A DNA stretch of 26,297 nucleotides from a virus, in IMG/VR virus record IMGVR_UViG_3300020404_000058, positions 1-26,297 of that record. One strand, 5' to 3'. The number at the start of each line of letters is the position of its first letter. Positions within the stretch are counted from its first letter, which is position 1. The translations under genes were made by a program, and so were the position numbers. Positions 7,701 through 15,387 of the stretch are shown piece after piece. The notes beneath the pieces were generated by a model, which worked only from the letters and a program-made list of their open reading frames with translations, ran no database searches and was not told the origin of the DNA.

Positions 7701-7991
7701 AACGATGACTACGACCGGATCATCTACTGCAACTTGCAAGATGCAGTTCTTCGATACCAAGCCAAGGTCACCGACTCGTCTCAGTTCTCTAGGATGTTCG
7801 TTTACGCGGTTTCTTGGCAACTAGCCAGCATGCTTGCCGGTGCGTTGATCAAAGGCGACGAAGGCATGGGGGCGGTTAGGAATGCTGGTCAAATGGCTGA
7901 GTTCTACATGCAAAAAGCCGCAGCATTCGACAGTCGGACTACTCGCGAAAAGCCTGTCGTAGACGCCAACACCAACCCCTGGGATCGCTAG
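4764..7991 (+). CDS. Fusion: SGNH/sialate-O-acetylesterase-like domain + beta modules + T7 gp11-like tail adaptor
   Basis: 1075 residues. Residues 4-18 (RKFIVVAGQNQATEV) resemble block I of sialate-O-acetylesterase-type SGNH hydrolases, usually AGQSN. Residues ~60-600 are beta-rich Thr/Gly/Asn modules (e.g. TDKYFVQVVDEKTIQLAAGV). The hydrolase signature resumes at ~640: CAMRDTSI, then GIFWAQGEEDARH (block III, ~737-749), then KIHYSGVGM with His843. Residues 866-1075 (MTSQEIDICNLALAHIGDKA onward) are a complete T7 gp11-like tail tubular protein A, about 200 aa in T7, which joins portal to nozzle. At GQSN the Ser is Asn13, and the Asp three before His843 is Val, so esterase activity is doubtful. 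The enzymatic part may bind or once cut surface glycan. The gp12-like gene starts 2 bases after the stop. Confidence 0.75.
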   Translation: MAVRKFIVVAGQNQATEVANATEWEDNHLYAAIRSPRNADSQTPDYASGPYNDILTLPFTFKGGPQSDNLGATTFGSHQTANVMGKATQAIKYLTFYDPTASYQNLGTQTTSCYPGTGKVLAGSTSTSINTSVTWQYDPTGLVITRRKTGTTHTVNTAATTGTTLTFDAAQAFVPPPETGELFDFVPTAGAAGSTTTVKLHNEFGGIADPGSAGDPTTGAAIGGNGQHLCFINKILDSSGGNASARVVCRSRPVYVGQPIKFAEGGSVSIPTGFDNTTTYYVTRKAGLLETVTSSGYLNSSNHINFTGAHGLGADEIVKLKAVTGSLPSNLNNTDKYFVQVVDEKTIQLAAGVGGSAIDLTGTETDTVQIIRQDSYAAFFISDAPGGDEKVASADSGQNAIAANNLLISFESSFRGSLTGLQLRCLSGTQANVGFARAIHDVKSESNINVLTTEAFPEATAEDDTFAIEVPPLNNQSIPFEKWAMWLPWSPFEGSAPFDGPATVAITSTATALTVTVQDSPTLVGGIPSVGSAVKFFTNGTLTSPLVPGKMYIVSSVDGSTLTLQDLDAADVSKIVGVDGGTATGKSFNGGKTLESGANSRHVMFVFDQDNKRNPYPPGFNYPNHHATPRAYQPFDGPGQISIDPSISFHPSLALKMHEHTGETMHVLVCAMRDTSIGHKEVAASTDAITPHGWLDQAQQKSWSPGEPNNCFARLEDMLDAAKLAFEADGDTGDCIGIFWAQGEEDARHQPLADNYKNSASKIRSSIRKAIKDRSLTSLEEDKIPFIHPKITTSTIWTYASTVNAAIQDLADEDHFTRTFEVSTFELTADKNPSSINGSVKIHYSGVGMTSLAESAYSAWKDTQQMTSQEIDICNLALAHIGDKATVTSLNPSDGSHQADLCARYYPVARDLCLERHRYDFTIKQSALVALTTSGRTDFEYAYRLPSDFAGAISVIAKDSLDDQVSAGIKIPQPFVIELNDDYDRIIYCNLQDAVLRYQAKVTDSSQFSRMFVYAVSWQLASMLAGALIKGDEGMGAVRNAGQMAEFYMQKAAAFDSRTTREKPVVDANTNPWDR

Positions 7992-7993
7992 TC

Positions 7994-10900
7994 ATGCCGA
8001 AGACCCGCAAACTTCAGTTGTCGTTCGCTGGCGGCGAAATCGACACTCAGATGTATGGGCGTATCGACGCGCAGCAATATCAGTCTGGCCTTGCGACCTG
8101 CAAGAACTGGCTAGTAGACCCTAGAGGTAGCATACGTCGTCGCCCTGGGTTTCAACGAGTTGCTAGCAGTTTAGACAGCACCAAAAAGTCGCGACTCATT
8201 CCATTCACGTTCTCTGTTGATCAGCAGGTAGCAGTAGAACTGACTGATCAAAAAGCCAGATTCCATACAAACGGTGCGACAATCGTCTGGGCTGATTTCA
8301 AAGAGTTCCAACGCGAAGACTTAAATCAAACAGACGACACGATTGGGTTTGTGAATGAGCATGGATTTGTAGATGGCGATGCCATTACTTTCTATGCAGA
8401 AGATCACTCTTTTAGTTTTCTGCCGACACCGTTTTCAGATCCAGACGGCGATTACTTTGTTCGCGTTGTAGACAGCAAGACGATCCAAGTTTTTGATCAA
8501 GCCACAGGTGGCAGTGTTGTTCAGATCACAAGTTTTGGCACTGTTGGCAAAAAGTTTTATGCGTTCAAGCGAGGAGCCACAGATGGTTTTGTAGGCGGTG
8601 CTCGTATCTACAAGGAGTGGGACAACCGAACGACACCTGACTGCAAAGCTCGTCATAGAAACGGCCCTGGCACCAGCAGATTCTGTTTAGACTTTACAGC
8701 AGGTCAAGATCCAGGCCGTCGAAAGTTTGAGCAAGGGGAGTCGGTCGAACTAGTTGATCAAGATGGCAATGACGTGCCTGGGATTCCGAAACCACTCTAC
8801 GTCGATAGATTGGCAGGCAATGTCGGTGCTTTAATTTGTGGAGGAGCACAAAACAGTCAATCTGAACCATTCAGTTTTGGTCTGCGTACAAAGCTTGAAT
8901 ATGTAAACACTATCGCTGGCGGGCAACCCAACACGTGGATTAATGACACAACTCTGACCGCAATCAAAAACAACGCTGCCAACAACGTCACTGAAATATA
9001 CGTTCGCCAATACTGGCAGAAAGGCGACTTAGCTTATTTGCCTGGAGATGGCCCTGCTACAACAGGCATACCTTCAACTGAAGCTCACAGAGTCGTCAGG
9101 ATCGAAGCAAACACTGCTAGTGCTGAGGCAGTTCAAAACAAGTTTGTCACTCAAATTGGAGAAAACTCTTCTAGCCTAGAGAGCGATGGCGCGTTTTCCG
9201 TTGTGTCTCCGTTTTTAGAAACGGAGTTGTTTGACATCGAATACGATCAGTCTGGCGACATCGTTACTCTGACGCACCCTAATCATCAGCCGCAAGAACT
9301 GCGTCGTTATGACACGCTGAACTGGGACATTTCAGCAATCGACTTCAGTCCCAAACTTCCAGCACCTACGTTGTTCCCCGGTGTTCCCGTTCGTGGGCAA
9401 GCGTATTTGATAACAAAGTTTGATGGAAGCGACGATCAAACAGAGTTTATTGTCAACGATGGCGAGATCATGGCTGCGCCATTTGCAGTAGGTGACACGG
9501 TTTACATTGATAATACTGGCACCAGCAGCATCCCATCAACGGGTTACTACAGCATTGCAAACGTCCGCATCACCACTGTTAGCGGTGTTGATGTTGCCAA
9601 TAAAGTTCGACTACGTGCAGAAAACGGTGAGTCAGTTAGCGGAACCTCGACATCAACAGGAACGTTATCTGGCATAAACATGTATTACACGGTAACAAAT
9701 GCAGACCCTGACGAAGTCTATGTTGTTACAGCCGTTGATGAAAGAGGGCAGGAGTCGTTTGCCTCTAACGAAGAAACAGTCGCCAACAATGTTTTAGCGT
9801 CTCCAGGGGCTAGTAACGATTTGCAATGGACAGGAGTTCCAGGCGCAAGAAGCTACAACGTCTACAAAAAGCTCAATGGTTTGTTTGGATTTATCGGTCA
9901 GGTAAATCACGAAGCTGGAACATCAGCCTATCAATTCAAAGACGACAACATAGTTCCAGACTTTTCTCAGACTCTTCTAATTCCAGATGAAGAGGTAGAT
10001 GAAAGTTTTCAGCCTCGCGCTTCGGCCCGCTTCGAGCAGCGACGTTGTTTTGGTGGGTCAGATGCTTTGCCGCGAACTCTGTTTATGAGTCGATCTGGCA
10101 CAGAGTCATCTTTTTCGTATCGCTTACCTACTCAAGCTGACGATCGAATCTCAGTAGACATAGCATCGCGTGAAGCACACGTCATTCGACACATCGTGCC
10201 AGTGCAAGACTTGCTGCTGATGACTCAACAAGGTGAGTTTAGAGTCACCGCCATTAACAGCGATGCGATTACCCCTAGCACAATCGCACTGCGTCAGCAG
10301 TCGTATGTAGGCAGCAACAGCGTTCACCCTCAAGTAGTCAACAATTCGGTAGTGTTTTGCTCTGCGCGTGGCGGCCATGCCCGTGAGATCAATTTTCGCA
10401 TTGAAAATCAGGGCTACCTAACAGGTGACTTGTCGCTTCGAGCATCTCACTTGTTTGATGGCTTTACTCTCGACGATCTGGCCTACTCCAAGGCACCTGT
10501 GCCCGTCCTGTGGTTTGTGTCTAGCACCGGCAAGTTGTTGTGCTTGACCTACATTCCAGAGGAGCGAGTGCTGGCTTGGCACCAGCATGAGACCGAAGGA
10601 ACTATTGAAAGCGTTTGCTCGTTGTCTGAAGGCAGTTACGACAACATTTACGTTGTGGTGCTACGTGGCAGCAATCGTTCTATTGAACGCCTTGTCCAGG
10701 TTCGTGAAGAAGAACTGAAAGACGCTGTTTATCTTGATGCCAGCGTGACCATTGATGGCACCTACACTGGGACTGGCACGCTGTCTGTGCAATCCACAGC
10801 ATTGCCGATCAAAGACAGCGCGGTAACCATCACTTCGCTAGACGATGCAGGATCGACTGCTACCCCAGGCATCTTTAGCATTGCTGACGTAGGCTCTGCG

Positions 10901-11488
10901 ATTGAGTTTACATCTGGAACAAGCAAGCATCGAGTAACCATTGAATCGTTTGTTTCAGCGACTCAGTTAACGGGCACTTTGCAGTCGGACTTCCCAGGAG
11001 ACTTGATCAACACGCCTACCTCTACGTTTGCTTTTGCACGCAAAGAGTTTTCAGGGTTTGCTCACTTAGCCAATCAAGTCATCACGGTCCTCGTAGACGG
11101 CGAACGCACTGAGTCCGTCACGGTGTCTGACACAGGGACTGTGACCTTTAAGGACTTTGCCGTCAAGATCTGTGGCGGTCTGTCCTACACCTCGCAGGCA
11201 AAGACTCTACCGATGAGTCTAGAAATCGAGGCTGGTGCTCAGGGCCGCACCAAGAACGTCAACCAACTGTCCGTCAGGGTCGAAGACTGTGGCGCTCTGA
11301 AGGTTGGCATGGATGAGGCAGACACCAAGTCTGTCGAAGAACTCAAAGACACAGAACTCAAGACGGGCGAGTTTAGGACGCATGTGCCGTCAACCTGGGA
11401 CGAGGACACGCAGGTTGTCATTGAGGCATCAGGCGCAGCGCCTGCATCTGTGCTCAACATCACAACCCAGATTTCGATCGGAGACTAA
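7994..11488 (+). CDS. Tail nozzle protein, T7 gp12-like (tail tubular protein B)
   Basis: 1164 residues against ~794 for T7 gp12. The N-terminus, LQLSFAGGEIDTQMYGRIDA then YQSGLATCKNWLVDPRGSIRRRPGFQRV (two consecutive pieces), is the family hallmark. Residues ~115-195 hold an inserted beta module (DYFVRVVDSKTIQVFDQ) similar to one in the preceding protein. A fibronectin-III-like segment lies near residues 570-660 (EVYVVTAVDERGQESFAS, SYNVYKKLNGLFGFIGQV). The C-terminus (VRVEDCGALKVG... VVIEASGAAPASVLNI) again matches gp12. The product forms the hexameric nozzle under the adaptor; the extra modules probably decorate the outside. Confidence 0.85.
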   Translation: MPKTRKLQLSFAGGEIDTQMYGRIDAQQYQSGLATCKNWLVDPRGSIRRRPGFQRVASSLDSTKKSRLIPFTFSVDQQVAVELTDQKARFHTNGATIVWADFKEFQREDLNQTDDTIGFVNEHGFVDGDAITFYAEDHSFSFLPTPFSDPDGDYFVRVVDSKTIQVFDQATGGSVVQITSFGTVGKKFYAFKRGATDGFVGGARIYKEWDNRTTPDCKARHRNGPGTSRFCLDFTAGQDPGRRKFEQGESVELVDQDGNDVPGIPKPLYVDRLAGNVGALICGGAQNSQSEPFSFGLRTKLEYVNTIAGGQPNTWINDTTLTAIKNNAANNVTEIYVRQYWQKGDLAYLPGDGPATTGIPSTEAHRVVRIEANTASAEAVQNKFVTQIGENSSSLESDGAFSVVSPFLETELFDIEYDQSGDIVTLTHPNHQPQELRRYDTLNWDISAIDFSPKLPAPTLFPGVPVRGQAYLITKFDGSDDQTEFIVNDGEIMAAPFAVGDTVYIDNTGTSSIPSTGYYSIANVRITTVSGVDVANKVRLRAENGESVSGTSTSTGTLSGINMYYTVTNADPDEVYVVTAVDERGQESFASNEETVANNVLASPGASNDLQWTGVPGARSYNVYKKLNGLFGFIGQVNHEAGTSAYQFKDDNIVPDFSQTLLIPDEEVDESFQPRASARFEQRRCFGGSDALPRTLFMSRSGTESSFSYRLPTQADDRISVDIASREAHVIRHIVPVQDLLLMTQQGEFRVTAINSDAITPSTIALRQQSYVGSNSVHPQVVNNSVVFCSARGGHAREINFRIENQGYLTGDLSLRASHLFDGFTLDDLAYSKAPVPVLWFVSSTGKLLCLTYIPEERVLAWHQHETEGTIESVCSLSEGSYDNIYVVVLRGSNRSIERLVQVREEELKDAVYLDASVTIDGTYTGTGTLSVQSTALPIKDSAVTITSLDDAGSTATPGIFSIADVGSAIEFTSGTSKHRVTIESFVSATQLTGTLQSDFPGDLINTPTSTFAFARKEFSGFAHLANQVITVLVDGERTESVTVSDTGTVTFKDFAVKICGGLSYTSQAKTLPMSLEIEAGAQGRTKNVNQLSVRVEDCGALKVGMDEADTKSVEELKDTELKTGEFRTHVPSTWDEDTQVVIEASGAAPASVLNITTQISIGD

Positions 11489-11489
11489 C

Positions 11490-12233
11490 ATGGGCGACAC
11501 TTTAAGCGGTGCTTTTGGATCACTGCCCACTGCACAACAGGCTTCTGTTGCAGCTAGTGCTGGCGTAGACGCCATGTCGGGCATGGCTGGAATGTTTGGC
11601 ACTGGTGAAATCGCTGGTCAGGCTTTTCAACCTACGGTCACTCAAGCTGGAAACGCGGCGACGCAAGCCAGACTAGATCAAGCTCAAGGCTTTCAAATTG
11701 CTGGCGCGATCGCTCAGATCGGCGGCGCTATTAACAGCGAGATTGTCAGGTTCTACCAAGCCAAACAGGCTCAGTACGAAGCCAAGTCCAAGGCGTCGTC
11801 CATGCGGTTTCAGGCTGACATGGCGAACATCAACGCCCGTATGGCAGAAGACGAGGCTGTCAGCATCTTAGAAGCAGGTGAGCAACAGAAGTTCCAACTC
11901 ACCATGCGTGCAGGCATGGAGATGGCGCAGCAACTGACCCGACAGGGCGCACGCGGAATCAGGATCGGCGCAGGATCGGCAGCAGAGACACAGGCTAGCC
12001 TTGATCTGGTCAAAGAGATCGACGCCTACAACATCGACACAAACGCCATGAGGCAGGCTCAGTCCCGCCGCATGCAGGCTGTAAACCTCAGAAACCAAGG
12101 TTTGCTAGGCCGAGTGTCGGCAAGCAACATCGAAAGCATGGCACCTCGCAGTGGCAGTTTGCTTGGAACCGCTGGCCGCGTTGGCAGTGAGTTCTTCCGA
12201 TACATGGGCCAACAATACCGTAGTCAGAACTAA
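11490..12233 (+). CDS. Internal virion protein, T7 gp14-like
   Basis: 247 residues from the ATG at 11490, chosen because GGAG (11480-11483) lies 6 bases upstream and because a longer frame would run back into the gp12-like gene. The N-terminus is Gly/Ala-rich and amphipathic. The core is one long helical stretch (FRYQ-like QAKQAQYEAKSKASSMRFQ; NINARMAEDEAVSILEAGEQ; RGIRIGAGSAAETQASLDLV). The MRxx-QGxRGIRIGAGSA block is typical of gp14-class ejection proteins, which T7 inserts in the outer membrane as the first part of its DNA channel. Position between gp12- and gp15-like genes supports this. T7 gp14 is ~196 aa. Confidence 0.8.
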   Translation: MGDTLSGAFGSLPTAQQASVAASAGVDAMSGMAGMFGTGEIAGQAFQPTVTQAGNAATQARLDQAQGFQIAGAIAQIGGAINSEIVRFYQAKQAQYEAKSKASSMRFQADMANINARMAEDEAVSILEAGEQQKFQLTMRAGMEMAQQLTRQGARGIRIGAGSAAETQASLDLVKEIDAYNIDTNAMRQAQSRRMQAVNLRNQGLLGRVSASNIESMAPRSGSLLGTAGRVGSEFFRYMGQQYRSQN

Positions 12234-12235
12234 TC

Positions 12236-15200
12236 ATGGTCAGAGTTCCTAGCGTTGGGCTGTCGCCTATCTCGCGCCCACAGTTCCAAGCTCCCGGCGT
12301 TGTTGCCTTCCAAGGCACTGGCGAGTCTCAGCAAGCAGCGCGAGACGCGCAGCGACTAGGTCAGGTAGGCAACTTCTTGTCTGCTGTAGGCCGTGAAGCA
12401 GAGGACAAGGTCAACAACGCTAGAGCCCGCGAGTTCGCCAACACTTTTGAGAATGGCGTCAACAAGGCTCTGTTCACCTACGAGCAGACCAAGGGCAAAG
12501 ATGGCGTCACGGGTCTAGAAGCCTTCAACAAGGAGATCGAGGAGATCTACCAGGGCTCTAGCGGCATGTTGATGAACGACACGCAACGCCAAGCCGCTGC
12601 TCCGATCGTCGATAAGATCCGCAATCGAGCCAGCCTGCGTTCACAGGCACACTACGCAGAGGCTGCCTCTCAATATGAGCAACAGCAAATCGTTGCCGAG
12701 CGCATACAGTTAGAAGAAGCTCTTCGGGCAGAGCCTTTAGGAAACAACTCTATAGCGTTGTTTTTGCGTTTACGCCAAAACTTATCTAACGAGGCTAAAA
12801 ACAGAGGATACAGCGACGAACGATTGGATCTCCATGTTTTAACTGGCACTGACAAACTAATTGCCGACATCTTTAATGGACTTGCTAACAGCGAAGATCC
12901 AGAGAGTGCTGCACGATGGTTAAGTGCAGTTTCAATTTTTGAACAATCTCCTGTATCAGCAGTTCGCAGCGAACAGTCTCCTCAAAGAGGCATGACTGTT
13001 GAGCAAGCACAGGCCGCTAGCCCAGAAGAGCGCCAGCTTTTTGGTCGGACAATGCTGGATTCAACGCGAAAGCAACTAGAAAGCCAAGGTCGCGAAATTG
13101 TTGGTCAAGCATGGACGCGCACAACAGTAGAAGACTTGCTTCAAAAAACTGACGGGGACTTTTATGAAGCACTGGGTCAGTCGCGAATGCTTGCTGACGC
13201 TAACAACTGGACAGAAACGCAGCGCGAGTCTGTTACAAACTTTATCTACAAGCGTGCCCGAGAAGATCGCTTGCTTCGCGCAGATGCCCAAGGCCAAGCG
13301 TTAGACGACGCGCAGCAAGAATGGATTGACAACGGCGGTGTAGTGTCAAAAGCAACACGGTCAAAGCTGCGAGAGTATCGAGTTGAGAACAACTTTTTAA
13401 ACTGGGTAGACCAACAAGAACGTGTCAGCGGAGGGTCTGGTCGCTCAAGCGGAGGATCTGGTCGCTCAAGCGGAGCAGGTTCTACGTCTGGGTCTACTAT
13501 TGGCGGCGAGGCTTATTTTGCGGCTAATAACAACGAGCATGGATTTAACCGTCTAGCCCGTGAGCTTAGGAACAGAAAGCGCTTGACCAGCAAAGACCCT
13601 GTCACGCTGGACGATTTAAAACCGTTTTATGTAGAGCTTCGAGAAAAAGGAATAAGTCGCGCCGACACTAACAAGTTGGTAGAGGGTGTCAGGCAAGTGT
13701 TGTTCCCCGACTCAGTAGAGCCGCCTAAGGAAGACAATTTTGACACCGGCCAAATCAGTAGATACTCACAACTCTACTTCGATCAACAGTTTGTTGCGGA
13801 CGTAAAAAGGCGAGGGATAACGTTAGACGAAAACAACGATATAGACTCCGACGCAGTCAAAATGCGTAAAGCAGAGTTCGATCGTCAGGTAGATCGCATG
13901 TATCAGTCGATGCGAACTAACCCTAACAACCAAAACAAAACCAATCACCAAGTGTTGGACATGGCTATGGTTGCAGTAATAGATCGCCGCCAAATTACCC
14001 TGAAAGATTCAGACGACTTCGGCGGAGTCAAAGTGATTAACGGCTGGTTCTTGAGTGAAGCAGAACGCCAAGCAGCCATGACTGCCGCAGCAGGGCCAGA
14101 AGCCTTGTTGAATAGCCTAGAAGAAGCTGGGGGAACTAAGCGCCGTAACCCTAACGGTTCTTATGCTGACGAAACCATTCTACAAGCAGCAATGCGTCGT
14201 GTAGCTTTGTCTAAGCGAGGCTCTGATCTAGGTCGTCAAGAAGCACAACGAATGCGTAGTGTTTTGGGCAATTACATTCAGAGCGAAATATCCAAAGAAT
14301 ACCCTGGCTTGCCTGTCAACGATCCTAAACGGCCTACGCCTGCTGTTTGGATAAACGCTAATCAGGACAAGCTTAATGAAACCATGCTGCGGCTAGGCAT
14401 TCCGCAAGACTTAGCAACTTTAATTGCTTCCAAACCGGGCGAGGTGATCTCTGAAGAAGAGCTTTTTACAGCAGTACTGCAAGTTGTCGAAGAAGACGAG
14501 GACCGCAGATACCTAGCGTCTACTGATGGTGTTCGCCAAGCCTTGCGGTTCATCAATAGCACAATCGAAAACCCTGACTGGCGGCTTGAGTATGCAGAAG
14601 AAGATAAGCAAAACGCTCAGGCTGCTTTCAGTGCACAAAGGCAAACCTTGCAGACAGCTTTTCAAAGGCGTCAGACAGACCGCAATTTTTCAAGACCGCT
14701 TTTGCATCGCTACTTAGACAGCCAAAGACAAGCGTTTATAAACGTGTCAGGCATTCACCCTAATCAGTGGAATGCCGCAATGCAGCTTCACCCTGCTGTG
14801 CGAAATGATCCTGTCAGGCTTTCTTACGGGGACATTCCAGCAAGGGATCTCAGTGATCAAGCCCGAGAGTTGTATTCTAAAAATCTAAGCCCAGAAGGTG
14901 TGCGCGTAGTTTCAGAAGAAGAATTGCAGTCGCTTAAAGTCGTCTTAGGCGAAGACAACTTGGTGCTTTCGAACCGTGGGGCTTACTTTGACTCCGCGCA
15001 ACTACCAGAGCCGTTGCTGCAAGAATACGAAAGGATTCGAACAGAGCGGGCAGAAGCTAGACCTGCTCAACTCCGAGAGGCTCGCATTCAGCAGATTATG
15101 CAGCCTGTCAAACCGCGACCCGGTTTGATGGGACAACTTATAGATTGGATCTCAGATGCTCCTTTAGAGGGAAGAACTCGCGAAGAAGCCGAACTGATAT

Positions 15201-15385
15201 ACAATCAACGATTAAAGGAACGCCAAAAAAGATCACCAGCAGATAGGTTTGGTGATGGCTTAGAAGATTTCTGGGAAGAGGTGACTAGAGACCCTAACGC
15301 AGAAACAAAACAACGACAGAAAGATGAGCTTCGTAAAAAAGAAGAAAACATCCAGCGGTGGCTAGAACAAAATAAGGGTCGCTAG
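12236..15385 (+). CDS. Internal virion (ejection) protein, T7 gp15-like
   Basis: 1049 residues (T7 gp15 ~747). The N-terminus (VRVPSVGLSPISRPQFQAPG onward) and the following long helices (QQAARDAQRLGQVGNFLSAV; AREFANTFENGVNKALFTYE) match podophage gp15-class proteins. A flexible Gly/Ser linker with tandem GGSGRSS lies near residues 398-425. The remainder is highly charged and helical to the Lys/Glu-rich C-terminus. No enzymatic motif was found. It should assemble with gp14- and gp16-like proteins in the inner core and form the periplasmic tube on ejection. Codon and base use shift near 12690 from GC-richer to AT-richer. Confidence 0.76.
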   Translation: MVRVPSVGLSPISRPQFQAPGVVAFQGTGESQQAARDAQRLGQVGNFLSAVGREAEDKVNNARAREFANTFENGVNKALFTYEQTKGKDGVTGLEAFNKEIEEIYQGSSGMLMNDTQRQAAAPIVDKIRNRASLRSQAHYAEAASQYEQQQIVAERIQLEEALRAEPLGNNSIALFLRLRQNLSNEAKNRGYSDERLDLHVLTGTDKLIADIFNGLANSEDPESAARWLSAVSIFEQSPVSAVRSEQSPQRGMTVEQAQAASPEERQLFGRTMLDSTRKQLESQGREIVGQAWTRTTVEDLLQKTDGDFYEALGQSRMLADANNWTETQRESVTNFIYKRAREDRLLRADAQGQALDDAQQEWIDNGGVVSKATRSKLREYRVENNFLNWVDQQERVSGGSGRSSGGSGRSSGAGSTSGSTIGGEAYFAANNNEHGFNRLARELRNRKRLTSKDPVTLDDLKPFYVELREKGISRADTNKLVEGVRQVLFPDSVEPPKEDNFDTGQISRYSQLYFDQQFVADVKRRGITLDENNDIDSDAVKMRKAEFDRQVDRMYQSMRTNPNNQNKTNHQVLDMAMVAVIDRRQITLKDSDDFGGVKVINGWFLSEAERQAAMTAAAGPEALLNSLEEAGGTKRRNPNGSYADETILQAAMRRVALSKRGSDLGRQEAQRMRSVLGNYIQSEISKEYPGLPVNDPKRPTPAVWINANQDKLNETMLRLGIPQDLATLIASKPGEVISEEELFTAVLQVVEEDEDRRYLASTDGVRQALRFINSTIENPDWRLEYAEEDKQNAQAAFSAQRQTLQTAFQRRQTDRNFSRPLLHRYLDSQRQAFINVSGIHPNQWNAAMQLHPAVRNDPVRLSYGDIPARDLSDQARELYSKNLSPEGVRVVSEEELQSLKVVLGEDNLVLSNRGAYFDSAQLPEPLLQEYERIRTERAEARPAQLREARIQQIMQPVKPRPGLMGQLIDWISDAPLEGRTREEAELIYNQRLKERQKRSPADRFGDGLEDFWEEVTRDPNAETKQRQKDELRKKEENIQRWLEQNKGR
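13427..13468 (+). repeat. Tandem 21-base repeat encoding a GGSGRSS linker
   Basis: Two copies of a 21-base unit (13427-13447, 13448-13468) differ at one base (GGAGGG versus GGAGGA). A partial third unit (AGCGGAGC) follows. Together they encode part of a flexible Gly/Ser/Arg linker in the gp15-like protein. Confidence 0.85.
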
Positions 15386-15387
15386 AG

